Source: Phoenix dactylifera (lineage: Eukaryota > Streptophyta > Magnoliopsida > Arecales > Arecaceae). Taken from it: a stretch of DNA of 64,000 nt. The position numbers were made by a program, and so were the translations under genes. Each line of letters begins with the position of its first letter. Within the stretch, counting starts at the first letter, position 1. A model generated the notes under the pieces. That model had not been told where the DNA came from. It searched no databases and saw only the letters and a list, made by a program, of their open reading frames with translations. Shown piece by piece: positions 1-12,713 of this stretch. The DNA lies in NCBI RefSeq assembly GCF_009389715.1, contig NC_052395.1, positions 25,159,482 through 25,223,481 of the forward strand, written 5' to 3'.

Positions 1-2610
1 AGGGGCTGAGTACTTCTCGAAGATTGATCTGCATCTGGGTATCATCAGTTTAAAAATCAGAAAGGAAGATATATTGAAGACTGCATTCAGAACGAGATAT
101 GGGGCACTATGAGTTTCTAGTGCTTTCCATTTGGGCTGACAAATGCCCCAGCAGCATTCATGGATTTGATGAATAGGGTCTTTAAACCCTATCTTGACAG
201 ATTTGTGATAGTCTTTATAGATGATATCCTCATATATTCTAAGAGTCAGGCTGATCATGAAGAGCATTTGAGGATAGCACTACAAACCTTGAGAGAACAT
301 GAATTGTATGCCAAACTTACCAAATGTGAGTTCTGGCTACAAGAAGTTGGATTCTTGGGACACATAATATGTAAGGAAGGAATCAGGGTGGATCCCAAGA
401 AGATTGAGGCAGTTATGGATTGGCCGAGACCAACAAATGTAACAGAAATCAGGAGCTTTCTGGGTCTGGCTGGGTACTATAGGAAGTTTGTAAAGGACTT
501 TTCAAAAATAGCTACCCCATTAACAAAGCTGACTCGGAAGCAGGTTAAGTTCACTTGGACAGATTCTTGTGAACAGAGCTTCCAGAAGCTGAAAGATTGC
601 CTCACATCAGCTCCAGTTTTGACTCTACCCACAGATACAGGCGGATTTGTAGTCTACTGTGATGCTTCTAAAGTGGGATTGGGATGTGTGTTGATGCAGA
701 ATGGCAAGGTGATTGCATATGCATCCAGACAGCTAAGAAAGCATGAAGTAAACTATCCCACTCATGACTTGGAAATGGCTGCTGTCATATTTGCATTAAA
801 GATATGGAGGCATTATTTATATGGTGAGAAATGTGAAATATATACTGATCATAAAAGCCTCCAGTACATTCAGCAGCAAAGAGATTTGAATCTCAGACAG
901 AGGAGATGGATAGAGCTGTTGAAGGATTATGACTGCCAAATCCTGTATCATCCGGGCAAGGCTAATGTAGTAGCAGATGCATTAAGCCGGAAGTCAATGG
1001 GCAGTTTATCTCACATCTCCATCCAGAGGAGAGAGATAGTCAGAGATCTGGCAGATTTATTTGCTCAGGGACTATCTTTTGAGTTATTAGAGGTTCGTCC
1101 TTTGATTGCACAGTTTCAGGTGAAACCGAGGTTGATAGATGAAATCAAAGTTTCACAGGATTTAGATCCAATCCTTGTGAAACTGAAAGGAGAAGTGCAA
1201 TCAGGACAGTCAGAAAGGTTTCAGATTGTAGATGGAATGTTGAGGTGTGGCAGTAGGCTATGTGTGCCAAATGTGGAAGATCTGAGACAGAGGATTATGC
1301 ATGAAGCACACAATACTCCCTATAGCATTCATCCTGGTTCCACCAAAATGTATCATGATATCAAAGGCATATATTGGTGGAACGGATTAAAAAGGGATGT
1401 GGCCAAATATGTGGCTTCTTGTTTGACTTGTCAACAAGTGAAATTTGAACATCAGAAGCCAACAGGGCTTTTGCAAGAGTTACCTTTGCCCGAGTGGAAA
1501 TGGGAAAGGATAACTATGGATTTTGTGGTCGGGCTGCCCAGAACACAAAAAGGATATGATTCCATCTGGGTGATTGTGGATAGATTGACAAAATCAGCCC
1601 ATTTTCTACCGGTGAAAACCACATATTCAGTAGCTCAGTATGCCGAAATATATGTGAATAAAATAGTATCTCTGCATGGAGTGCCAGTTTCTATTATATC
1701 AGATAGAGGTTCACAGTTTACCTCTAGATTTTGGCAGAAACTCCATGAGGCATTAGGAACTCAGCTTGATTTCAGTACAGCATTTCACCCTCAAACAGAT
1801 GGGCAATCGGAGAGGACCATTCAGACCCTCGAGGATATGCTCAGAATGTGTGTACTGGATTTCAGAGGTAGCTGGGACAGATACTTACCTTTAGTGGAGT
1901 TTGCATATAATAACAGTTATCACTCCACTATTGGTATGGCACCTTATGAGGCACTTTATGGGAGGAAATGTAGATCTCCCTTGTGCTGGTCTGAGATTGG
2001 AGAGAAGCACCTAGAAGGACCAGATTTGATCAGAGAGACATCAGAAAAAGTGCCAATGATACAGGAAAGGTTGAGGACAGTGTTCAGTAGGCAGAAGAGC
2101 TACTCAGATGTCAGAAGGAGAGATGTGCAGTTTGGCACGGGGGATCACGTGTTCCTAAAGATCTCTCCTATGAAAGGGGTAATGAGGTTTGGAAAGAGGG
2201 GCAAGCTTAGTCCCAGATACATTGGCCCCTTTGAAATATTAGATAAAGTTGGCAATGTATCTTACAGATTAGCACTGCCTCCAAACCTCAGCCATGTGCA
2301 TCCAGTATTCCACATATCTATGCTCCGGAAGTATGTGCCGGATCCATCTCATGTGCTATCAGTGCAGGAAGTTATAGTAGAAGAAGATCTTTCTTATGAA
2401 GAACTTCCTGTCGCTATTCTTGATACTCAGATCAGGAAGCTGAGAAATAAGGAAATATGTATGGTAAAGGTCCAATGGCACCGGCACAATGTTGAAGAAT
2501 GCACTTGGGAGTCGGAGCAAAGTATGAAGAGCAAATACCCTCACCTCTTTGAGTAATCAGGTAATTTACTCTTTTAAATTCGAGGACGAATTTTATATAA
2601 GGAGGGGAGG
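1..2610 (+). mobile_element. Ty3/gypsy (Tekay/Del-type chromovirus), 3' part of the internal region
   Basis: A long reading frame at 160-2556 carries, in order, the end of a reverse transcriptase (FIDDILIYS near residue 20), RNase H ([10 protein letters not shown] near 168 and TDHKSLQYI near 228), an integrase zinc finger ([11 protein letters not shown], then CLTCQQ), an integrase core ([19 protein letters not shown] and [13 protein letters not shown]) and a C-terminal chromodomain-like tail (ending in ECTWE and the YPHLF close). The order RT-RH-INT-chromodomain is that of gypsy chromoviruses. A purine tract lies at about 2599-2610, just before an LTR start. Gag, protease and the N-terminal part of RT would lie left of the window. 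I regard it as a fossil copy; the stretch before 160 looks broken. It reads on the plus strand and has no tie to the host genes further right. Confidence 0.93.
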
Positions 2611-2611
2611 A

Positions 2612-4588
2612 TGTAATAACCCCAAAATTTTTTTTTATATAAAAAGGGATAGAATAGTCCTTTAAAATTGATATAAGGGGTAAAATTGGAAGGAATCAAA
2701 AGATAATGGCATAGTTGTAGATATGTTGAAGTGTTAGGGGCAAAATGGGAATTTAATAATATTAAACAAAGGTGAATAGTGCTTTGATGTGATTTAAATG
2801 GGGTGGTTGGTGGCTCACGGGAATGAAACCGAGAGAGAGTCACAGAGAGGGGTTCTCAGGCGTGGAGGAAAAGAAGGAAGAAAAAAGGAAGAAGAAGAAG
2901 AAGAAGAAAGAAGAAGAGGAAGGGGATTCGAGGAGGAGGGGGATCCCGGTTGCACTTCCAGCTGAAGGGAAAAACGTAGATCTCCTTCCCCTCTACGCAA
3001 GACCTCGATTTCCAAAAAAAAAAGGTAAATATCCGTCCCTATCTAGTCTTTTGATGACATTAGGCTATACAAAGGGTGGATATAGTCTAGAGGGGTCGGA
3101 TAAGGGTTGTAGAGGTGGTTAAAAGAGGAAGAATCGGATTTTAACAAATTTTTCCGGCACTACGGAAAAACTGTGTCGAAGTCCCAACTTCGGCGAATTA
3201 TTTAGGGGGTCAAACGGCCTCCGATGATGATGCATGTTATCTCTTTGGAATCCTCTATGAGTGTAGAATGTTAGGTAAAAATTTCATCAAATTTGGAGTC
3301 CTGAAAGTGGATCAAAACCGGGATGAAGTAACCCACTGTCAGTTCGGGTTACTGTTCATCCGGGTGGAAAATAAGGGATTTCATGCCATAATAGGGTATT
3401 AAGCCTAGATTAGGCTAAGGGAGACCTTGTACTCGTGCAAGGGAGTCCCTAATACACATAAATGATGAGTTAATTAATAGAAAAAGAAAAAGAGAAAGAA
3501 AAGAAAAGATTTAGGGAACGGGGGAGTTGAATCAATTAAAGTTCCCTATATTATAATTGGCACGTAGATTATGACCTTGATACAAGACTAAATGTATGGT
3601 AAATGCATGTCACAGTTGGGCAAGAAGCTAGGGAACGAGAGGAAGAAGTTCCCACTGCCTGCTGTAGAATTCTAGAGGCGTATCGAGGCCGTGCCGGATT
3701 GGCAGGTGAGTGGGAGTCATGTACTTTGCACCATGAGCATCCTTAATTCATTTTCATGAATGTCGCCAAGTGTGAATTGATTCCACTTGAGCATATTGAT
3801 TGATATTGTAGTAGATTCCTCTATAATCTTGATTCTCCATGCTTGATTATTCTGTACATGCATTTGAGGGAACATTGAGAGGAATTACGAGGGGTTGATG
3901 AGTAATCAAATTGATTCCGAATTGTGAAATGATTTCTTTTGTAAATTGATTTCATTTCCTCTATTTTAAAGACTTGTGAGTCGTAGCTTGATTATACTCT
4001 TTATGAGTAATTAAATTGGATCTGAATTGTGAAATGATTCTTTTGTAAATTGATTTCATTTCCTCTATTTCAAAGACTTGTAGAGCCTTCTCATGGTATA
4101 TTGAGTTGCATTGTACTCCCGATTCCTCACTCCCAACCCTGATGTTAGTTATAATTGGGTCGTGGCGAGTGAGTGGTAGTCTTGATTATGCTCCTTTTTA
4201 GTAGAGTATTGGGAGGGTGCATTATGGCATTTATGCATGGCTTGGCAGTATCTGCAGGACACCTATAGTCGATGGGGTTGAACATCGGCCTTTGTGCACA
4301 TAGTAGCCTTCTGGGTGGGCGGAGCCCAGTCCCTTCCTAGGGGGGACACGGCCCTAGGCGTAGGATCGGCCGGTCCTACGACTTATATTCTGCTTGCCGC
4401 CGGGCATAGTAAGACCCCGCGAGGTGCAGTATGGCTTTCCGCGGATGTAGAATTCCCGCGAGGTGCCGTTTAGTATGTAGATGTGAGATGGATTTCTGTT
4501 CTGGATACTGGCCGGCATTTACATTATCGATATGGTGTCTTATCCTGCATATGCATGTGATAGTAGGGAGTTGTTGCTGGTTCGCCTG
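2612..4588 (+). mobile_element. 3' LTR of the gypsy element, running into the assembly gap
   Basis: The LTR starts with TGTAATAACC directly after the polypurine tract. A solo LTR at 53265-55621 starts with the same ten bases and is 2357 bp long, so this LTR probably runs on for several hundred bases into or past the Ns. It holds a GAA-rich purine stretch near 2880-2930 and a near-duplicated 60-70 bp segment around 3905-3985 and 4010-4080. No terminal CA or target-site duplication can be seen because of the gap. The short open frames in it are not genes. Confidence 0.8.
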
Positions 4589-4688
4589 NNNNNNNNNNNN
4601 NNNNNNNNNNNNNNNNNNNNNNNNNNNNNNNNNNNNNNNNNNNNNNNNNNNNNNNNNNNNNNNNNNNNNNNNNNNNNNNNNNNNNNNN
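4589..4688. other. Assembly gap of 100 Ns
   Basis: Exactly 100 Ns, the usual placeholder for a gap of unknown length. It separates a plus-strand gypsy LTR from the inside of a minus-strand copia element, so adjacency across it is not proven. Confidence 0.99.
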
Positions 4689-7141
4689 TATAACTCAACT
4701 AGAAGTAGAAGAAACCGTTAGATTAGTTTCAATTACGAGCAAGTCTATACCTTCTGAAGGTGTGTCAGTCTTCTTGTTCTTCAGGCTCTCAAGGTATGAA
4801 GGACAGTTCCTCTTCCAGTGGCCGTCGACATTGCAGTGGAAACATTTTCCTTTGTCATTAGCCTTTTTCTTTTGAACTTCCTTCTTTGGCTTTTTGTCTT
4901 TCTTCTGCTTCTTTGCAGGCTTCTTTTTCTTCCAAGTAGACTTTCTCTTGGAATCAGAAGTCAACTCAGTAGCAAGGACATTGCCCCTTGAACCTTTCAA
5001 GGCTTCCTCAGCAGTTACCAACATGTTTAACAGTTCAGTCTTAGTACATTCAATCTTATTCATGTGGTAGTTTACTAGAAACTGTCCAAATGAATTAGGA
5101 AGGAATTGAAGGATCAGATCTACTTGCAATTCCTTGTGCATGTTCATACTGAGCTTCTCAAGCTCCTCCAGGTCCTTGATCATAGTCAGACCGTGATCAT
5201 GGACAGACTGCCCCTCGCGCATCTTTGCTTTGAAGAGCCTCTTGGACACTTCAAAACGAGCTGTGCGACTCTGCTCACCATACAACTCTTGCAGGTGTGT
5301 CAGTATGTCCCTAGCAGTCTTCATATTCTCATGCTGGTATTGGAGTTCATTGGACATGGATGCCATGATATAGCACTTGATCCTAATGTCATCGTCTGTC
5401 CACGTTTCATGCGTCGCACGCTGATCAGTGGTCGGACGTGCTGGTAATGTGGGGATGTCATTGTCAAGCACATAGCCTATTTTCTCGCAACTCAGAACAA
5501 TTTTGAGATTTCTAAGCCAGTCTCTGTAATTGCTACCGGTCAATCGGTTGGTCTCAAGAATACGGGTCAAAGGGTTTGAGGCTGACATTATGATCTGCAG
5601 AGGGTAAAGATTCTAGTTAGACTTTTGTACTTGATCCTAATCTGTTCTAAGGTCTTTTTAGAACAAATGTTCCTCTCACTATTTTCTCGAATTCCTCACT
5701 CCCCTGGTAGGAAACGGAAATCCTACACGACTAGGGTTTCTAGTGGATACTGGGGTCCCACCGATTTACATGCCACCTCACCTAACAGTTATTGGTGATA
5801 CATAAATGGATGAGTGTACAACTCTTGTACAATGCTTCTCAAACATGTTGCAGTGCTACTTGGTCTCTAAGCCATGAAGACCTCACCTAACAGTTATTGG
5901 TCATATTTCTTAGTTAAGTCAGACCCACCGTATAACCGTAGAAATAAAGTCGTTATTGGGTCCTCACCTAACAGCTATTGGTGCCCAACCCCACCTTTAC
6001 CCTACAACATCTCATGTCTATAGAGAGGTCCAGCCCCCCGATGCAACTTGGCCACTGTGTCCAGCCGAGACAAGTCAACATCAGAAAGACTTTAGCAGCT
6101 CTACTACGGTGGAAGACCTATGGACTTAATATTGGTTAATCACGTCTTAGTGTTTGCAACTTGAGCTCTTCATAAAAGGTAATTGAATAATTGGCCAGGT
6201 AAGCAGGTGGGAGGCTCCCCTTACTCAGAGAGTAAGGTCCTAATTAAGTAACCACCTTTCATGCTTTCCTATACACCAATTAGATCAATGAATCTAATAT
6301 GACTCGCTCATGTTGGTTCACTCTCGACTTGATTGAGAAGGTTTTAGTTTAGGTCTCATTGGGTTTGCTACATCACATGTAAACCTATCTACCCCGCTCT
6401 CATTTACATCACATGCAAACGGCACATCGCAGGCAGTTATAATCGCAGCAATAAATAAAGCTAAACTTTAAATAGGTGATGATCATGGATTCTAATTAGG
6501 TCATATTATAAGCACATGCACGTCAATCGATCAACTGGTCTTCAACTCTTGAATTGGTTCCAAGCCTTCTTGATTCGATCCTAGACCAACTCTTGATCCA
6601 ATCGCCATCAACCGCTTAGATCACCGTTCATCTCATGCACTATCTTCGACTTGATCGTTGACGTACATCACATCACAGAAATACAACCAGATATAAAATA
6701 AAAATAATAATAAATTACATCCCCTTTTAGTAGGCACGCAGGCCTCTTAAAACATCAAATAAGATGCATGCAAGCATCTGAAAAATTACATGACATTACA
6801 GATCACATCGTAGGTCATTACATTTGATACCAAAAGGGTTTGAATCCTATGATCATCACCACATGCAGCAATTATACTTTTCAGATCTGAAACTTAATTG
6901 ATTATGTTATGACTTAGGTTGCTGATCATGCTAATCATGATTCTAAACTTTGTAATCCTATTAACAATGTAATTAGAATCATCAATTTATCGCATAAAAA
7001 TCAGCATGCAAAAATCAGCAACCCTGAAAAATCTGCATGCAGAAATTTTTCAGCATGCATAACCTTTTAAATTTCAGATCTATCAAGCCTGTTTATAATT
7101 AATTCTAACCTTAATCTACGAGGCCTAGACTCTGATACCAC
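4689..7141 (-). mobile_element. Ty1/copia element, gag and long leader (minus strand)
   Basis: A minus-strand frame at 4695-5588 encodes a copia gag of the UBN2/Retrotran_gag_2 type: an N-terminal part with LTGSNYRDWLRNLKIVL, and a CCHC zinc knuckle (CFHCNVDGHWKRNC) near its C-terminus after a lysine-rich stretch. To the right, 5590-7130 is a long untranslated leader with the short phrase CCTCACCTAACAG(T/C)TATTGG repeated at about 5775, 5882 and 5964. A primer-binding site complementary to initiator tRNA-Met (minus-strand TGGTATCAGAG) lies at about 7130-7140. The pol genes and the other LTR are not in the window; the gap at 4589 interrupts the element. It is an incomplete fossil as assembled. 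Confidence 0.9.
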
Positions 7142-9478
7142 TGTTGGAAACCCGCCCATGCCGCAGAAAATCAAAAAAAATTCAGATGGCAGCGGAAGAG
7201 GCATGCGTGGGATCACACGTTCATCCTATGAACGTTGTTCAAAAACCGTTCGTAGATAGATTAGAATTAAAAACTTTTAACTACATTAGGAAGATTAGAT
7301 CTTCACCTTGTGCGGGTAGATGATCATCGCAAACTGATGTTCGTGGTTTAGGATGAAGGTTCGCTTGAAGCCGCACAAGCGTCCGGCCTCTACGGGTATC
7401 CACACGAAATAGAGGACCGATCAAGGCTTCCTTGTCTTTCCGAGGTGCTAGCTCCCTTGCAGAGACTTCTTTTGATGGCTGATTTCTTCCCTTTTAATCA
7501 ACTCTTGATTATGCTTGGAAGAAGAAGAAGAAAGGATCTTTTGAGAAGAACCAAAGGCTGGATGCAGCCTTTTCTTTCCTCTGCGTTGGAAGAAGAAAGG
7601 GAGGAGGGAGGAGGTCCGCCAACACCTCTCTTTTGCTTCCTTTGCTTGCGGCTGAAGACCAAGGAGAAGGAGGCCACGGCTGGAAGAAAGGGGATTCAAT
7701 GCCCTAGGGTGCCGCCAAGGCCTCCTTTTATAAAGGCATGAAGGGCTCCTACAAACTAGGAGCCCTTGATTCCTTTCCAAGAGGGGCGCCAGCCCCTCTT
7801 GTGTTGCCGCACCAAGGAGGAAAAAGGGGAGGGGCTGCGCCCCTCCCTCTTGGTTAGCCCTAATCCTCCTCTAAGGAGGATTGGGATGCCTTAATGTGGC
7901 TAAGCCCTAATCTAATTAGGCTTAGTTCAAGGGTAAACCAATTTTGGGTTTAATCTAGGTAAGTCCTAATCCAATTAGAACTTAAATCAATTTTGACTCA
8001 ATTGAACTCTTCAATCCTAATCCAATTAGGAGTCTTGTTAATTCATTAGATTAATAATTAATTAGGACTTAACAAATCCTAATCCAATTAGGACTTATTT
8101 AATTTTAGTCCTAATCCAATTAGGACATTAATTTGAATCTGAAGTCCTAATCCGATTAGGACTCTGGAAATCCTACTCCAAGTAGGAATCCAAATTTAAT
8201 TCAAAACTCCTAATCTAATTAGGATTGTAGGAATCCTACTCCAAGTAGGAATCCCAGTCCTACTCCAAATAGGACTCCCAGTCCTAATCTAATTAGGACT
8301 GCAGGAATCCTACTCTAAGTAGGATTTGTATTTAAGTCCAATTAATTAATCTCCTTTGTTCCTTCTTCTATTGATTATCAATTGAATTGATTGCTCGTGA
8401 TTCATAATCACTTTTCAACCATCGGATCGGTCAATACTTCTAGTGTGTGTGACCCCATAGGTTCTATTCTGACTGGTAGTGAGATATATTGCGATCTCTA
8501 TCACAATATTATTGAAAACTCCTTTCAATGGGTTAGAACGATTCCAACTCTACTCAATAGGGTTTATCGATCATCGAGATAATCCCTGTGAGTCTCACCA
8601 TCCACCAGTGACACCTAGCAGCATGTAGTGGCTACCCATTAGAATGGAATGATGAACCTCTAGGTGCAGTTATCGTATGATACAGTCCTTCTACCGTAGT
8701 TCCCTACAGGACGGAGGTCATGGACAACTCGTCAAACCCCATCGTCTGTCATATGTCAAAATTTATTCGACTTAAGTTCGAGAGTGAAAAACTCTTTCTC
8801 CACTGTGCATACTGCCCCGGCCGAGGTCTTACGAACTCAGTCTTATAAATCACATAGGATCTCTCCTTATCTACCAAGGTCGATAGATTCCATATAGGTG
8901 CATACCCTACTCCTACAGTGAACCTATTGCAGCCAATCTACACTGCATGGACCCGTATGTTTAGAGACCATGTATACGTGCAGTCAAACTACAATAACCT
9001 CACTGTGAGTAGCCGAAGCACCGCAGGTCAAAGGACCAGTCACACTACTGCAACATCAAGCAAGTCACTGACGAGTGGATAGACATCCAAGTAACTTCTT
9101 GTCTTGGTCACGCTTAGTACCCTTGTTCTTAACAAGCACCTGCACTATTACTTCAGTGTCGCCACACTGTGGATTTGAGTCTCGTCCATCCATAAGGAAA
9201 GCAATGTGTGCACTGATCGGATCGATCACCGTCCTCGTGATGATCCATTGATCAGGAGCATTCAGAAATTAATCACCAATGATGCATGGCTCAAATTCTT
9301 AACTCTTAAGAATATGCATCATCATCTTATTAATTCTTGGACGATTCATAGACACATAAACAATATGAATGAAAAAGATGCCTTTTATTTATTCAATAAT
9401 AAATAGTCAAGTACAAAATTATGTCCATAGAATTAACAATGTGTCAGCCATATTGGCTTCTAGGGCATACATCTAACA
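7142..9478 (-). mobile_element. 5' LTR of the minus-strand copia element (2337 bp, Angela/BARE-like)
   Basis: On the minus strand the LTR begins TGTTAGATGTATGCCCTAG and ends at the primer-binding site with TTTCCAACA. The length and the start phrase resemble the Angela/BARE group of copia elements (recalled from the family, not searched). A dense array of imperfect palindromes occupies about 7850-8330. The right edge abuts a gypsy protease frame at 9479, so this copia inserted into that older gypsy. The plus- and minus-strand frames near 7445-7780 lie inside this LTR and are not host genes. Confidence 0.85.
7850..8335. repeat. Array of TCCTAATCCAATTAGGA-like imperfect palindromes
   Basis: The phrase TCCTAAT(C/T)(C/T)AATTAGGA and the related TCCTACTCCAAGTAGGA recur more than ten times in about 480 bp, each almost its own reverse complement. 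The array lies wholly inside the copia LTR. Related short palindrome arrays are known in BARE/Angela LTRs; here it could form many small hairpins in the transcript. Confidence 0.8.
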
Positions 9479-11220
9479 CGAACTGCCAAGGTCTGCCTAG
9501 TAGAATATGGCAGACGTTCATATCCACTATATCACATAATATCTCATCTTCGTAACGTTTTTCAATAGAAAGGGAAACTCTATAATGTAAAGTTACCTTG
9601 ATTTCACCAATGTCTTTAAGCCACCCAATTTTGTAGGGTGTCGGGTGCGTTTCCATAGGAAGTTGGAGCTTCTCCACCATGGATTTGGAAGCAATGCTTT
9701 TACTACTTACGCCGTCGATGATGAGGTCGCACACCTTCTGGTTGACGGTGCACCTGGTTCAGAAGATGCGATGCCGCTGGGAGTCAAGTTTCTGGCATGG
9801 TGCATACATCAATCGTTGCACCACAAGGGAGAGAGCTTCTCTGTCATTCTCGTAGGTGATGGTCTCGTCGTCGTAGCCCTCATCTAATGCATCGTCGTGT
9901 CTTTCGTCAATGTCGTCGGCTTCGACGAGATTGGTCGTCGCTTGTTTTGGGCATTGGTTGGATAGGTGCCCCGGTTGATTGCACCGGTAGCATTTAGTTC
10001 CTCTCGATGGAGCATACGGGTTGGTGGAAGGAACTTGTGTCGCGTTGTTTCCTCCGGTCGACTTGGATTGGTGATTGCCAGCCTCTTTGTTTACAACAGG
10101 TGAGGCCTCTCGAAGGGGAGCCTTTTGTTTGTTTGGGATGAGCTTGCTTGTTGAAGTGGTTGGGGCGCCTCGTCTGTAGGCGAGGCCCTTTTGAGTAGCC
10201 CTCTCCAACTGTTTTTCAGCCCTTGTAGCTAGTTGGACCGCATGTGGAGACCGTAGACCGGTTAGAGGTAGACCATATCCTAGATAGGGAGTTAAAGTCC
10301 ACCCACGAACCAAGCAACTTGTTGTGCTTCTGTCTCCTTCAAGTTGTTGCGAGCAGAGAGCCTGTAGAACTCGGCGATGTAGTCATTGACAGACCGTCAC
10401 CCTTGTCGGCAATTTTGATATTACTGGAAAAGAATTTGATCATAGTCAAGGGGAAGGAATCGGGCTCATAGCATCTTCTTCATTCGTAGCCAGGAACGTA
10501 TGGGTCCTTTGCCTTGTCGCGTGTTGGAGATTTGTAGTTGCTCCCACCATGCCGAAGCGCCTCCTTTAAGCTTGTAAGCTACAAGCTTGACCTTCTTTTC
10601 CTCCGAGGTCTCCATATAGTCGAAGAAGCGTTTGACCTCCGCGAGCCAATCGAGGATGTCCTCGATGTATAGATGGCCATTGAAGGATGGGAGATCTACC
10701 TTCATACAGTAGTCCCTCTCATTACGGCCTCCATAGCAGTCACCACCTCGTAAGGGTTGCCGCCGCCATAGCGATTACCATCATCATAGAGGTTGCCTCC
10801 ACCCCCGAAGTGGTTTTCACTACTGTAGGGATTGTGTAAGGGTTCCTCATCGCTAGAGGAGTCATCGTAGGGTGTGCGCGAAAAAGGACGACTCATGGGC
10901 CTAGGGCGAAGTAGGCCTAGAGGAGGAAGCGGAGGTTCATCCCGTTCTCTGCGTCCAGTATTAAGAGTTGGATCCTCATGACGAACTTGCCTTCCGGCGT
11001 TAGAAGCAAGTGTTGGAGTAGAGCCGTCGTCATGGATTTGGGCAAGTCCAAGGGCTTAGGTTATCATCACCAAAGCTTCCTGGATCTTCTCCAAATCTTG
11101 TTGCATCTTCCGTTGAGCCGCACCGAGGGTTTCAACGGTTAACACTCCTGAAGCACCGTTCGCGGAGTTGGAGCCCCCCGATCTATTGGTGGCACCGACC
11201 ATTAGAGGGAGAGCGCCTTA
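9479..11220 (-). mobile_element. Ty3/gypsy gag-protease region (minus strand), interrupted by the copia
   Basis: Reading right to left, a gag N-terminal segment rich in D/E, G and Y lies at 10896-10702. A retrotransposon gag core follows at 10705-10466 (SFNGHLYIEDILDWLAEVKR and ASAWWEQLQ), then a gag C-terminus with a zinc knuckle (CYRCNQPGHLSNQC) at 10313-9759. A retropepsin-like protease segment at 9734-9480 shows the family phrases CDLIIDGVSS and CHILLGRPWQF. The protease is cut off by the copia LTR at 9478. The rest of pol and the second LTR are not visible. It is a broken fossil with several breaks. Confidence 0.88.
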
Positions 11221-11796
11221 CTCTGATACCACTTGATGCAGGGAAAGCAGGTCGAGGCGAGCACGTCGCGATGAAGGATGGAAAGGGAAGTGCAAGCACG
11301 TTGCTCTCTTGCTTGATGTAGAGAAAGCAGGTCGAGGCGAGCATGTCGCTTTCGATGAAGGATGGAAGAGGAAGAGCAAGCACGTTGTTCTCTTGCAACC
11401 GCACCAATAGAGAACTTGCGGAACAATTTTATTACTCCAAACTTCGATGATTCCAACACAAGGGAGTGGGGCCTTTATATAATAAGGGTGAGCCACATAT
11501 AAGTAGAAAGACAAGGGAAATAAAGCAAATTGTAGGGCAATAATTTTAAAAATGCTGAAAAGATTCGATGGGTTGGCTGAAGCAAAAATCTTAGGGCAAT
11601 AATTCTAAAAAAATGCTGAAAAGATTCGATGGGTTGGTTGGCTTTTTCTTCTTAGGATGGATTCTCTAAAGTAGGTGCAGCTGAGATCGCGGGTTTCAAC
11701 GGTTAGCACTCCCGAAGCACTGTCCGTGGAGTTGGAGTCTCCCGATCCGTTGGTGGCACCAGCCATTGGAGGGAGAGTGCCTTACTCTGATACCAC

Positions 11797-12048
11797 TTGA
11801 CGCAGAGGAATCGGGTCGAGGTGAGCACGTCGCCTTCGATGAAGGATGGAAGGGAAAGAGCAAGCACGTTGCTCTCTTGCTTGACGTAGAGGAAACGGGT
11901 CGAGGTGAGCACGTCGCCTTCGATGAAGGATGGAAGGGAAAGAGCAAGCACGTTGCTCTCTTGCTTGACGTAGAGAAAGCGGGTCGAGGCGAGCACGTCG
12001 CCTTCGATGAAGGATGGAAGATGAAGAGCAAGCACGTTACTCTCTTGC
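11797..12048. repeat. Three 84-bp tandem repeats inside the gypsy LTR
   Basis: Units begin TTGACG at 11797, 11881 and 11965, giving a period of 84 bp. Two further units of about 80 bp begin at 11233 and 11313 in the duplicated LTR stretch. The units differ by only a few bases. Confidence 0.9.
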
Positions 12049-12380
12049 GATCGCACCAATAGAGAACTTCTGGAACAATTTTATTACTCCAAACTTCAAT
12101 GTCCCAATACAAGGGAGTGGGGTCTTTATGTAATAAGGGCAAGCCACACATAAGTAGAAAGACAAGAAAAATAAAGCATATTGTAGGGCAATAATTCTAA
12201 AAATGCTGAAAAGATTCGATGGTTTGGCTGAAGCAAAAATCCTGATTTGATGGGTTGGCTGAAGCAAAAATCTTAGGGCAATAATTCTAAAAAAATGCTA
12301 AAAAGATTCGATGGGTTGGCTGAAGCAAAAATCTTAGGACAATAATTCTAAAAAAATGCCGAAAAGATTCAATGGGTTGG

Positions 12381-12708
12381 TTGGCCTTTCCTTCTTAGGT
12401 TGGATTCTCTAAACTAGGTGCAGCTGAGATTGCGGGTAAGAGATTTTGAGTGGACGCTTTGGTTGGCCTTTTCTTTTTTAGCTGGATTCTCCAAACTAGG
12501 TGCGGCTGAGATCGTGGGTAGGAGATTTTGAGTAGACACCTTGGTTGGCCTTTCCTTTTTTGGCTGGATTCTCCAAACTAGATGCGGCTGAGATCGCGGG
12601 TAGGAGATTTGGAGTGGACGCCTTGATTGGCCTTTCCTTCTTTAGCTGGATTCTCCAAATTAGATGCATCTGAGATCGCGGGTAGGAGATTTGAAATGGA
12701 CGCCTGCG
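12381..12708. repeat. Four 82-bp tandem repeats inside the gypsy LTR
   Basis: Units begin TTGGCC at 12381, 12463, 12545 and 12627, with a constant period of 82 bp. A fifth, partial unit is found near 11638-11692 in the left-hand LTR stretch. Between 12180 and 12380 a shorter repeat (AAAGATTCGATGGGTTGG and neighbours) occurs at least three times. Confidence 0.9.
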
Positions 12709-12713
12709 TCGCA

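Larger units (their letters stand above)
11221..12713 (-). mobile_element. Gypsy 5' LTR region with a tandem PBS-leader-LTR duplication
   Basis: The leader and primer-binding site (plus-strand ACTCTGATACCACTTGA) occur twice, at about 11219-11235 and 11783-11799, each followed by LTR sequence. The right-hand LTR spans about 11798-12713, TGACGCAG to CGTCGCA on the plus strand, that is TGCGACG...TGCGTCA on the minus strand. The left-hand copy is a shorter LTR stretch that joins back into leader near 11692. The right end abuts the PIG-X intron sequence AACCAACCCTGAGG, which is uninterrupted in copies B and C, so the element inserted in that intron. The short frames here are by-products of the repeats. 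Confidence 0.8.

Noticed and set aside
7445-7780. Pair of opposing frames of about 100 codons
   Set aside because: Inside the copia LTR; no recognisable protein.
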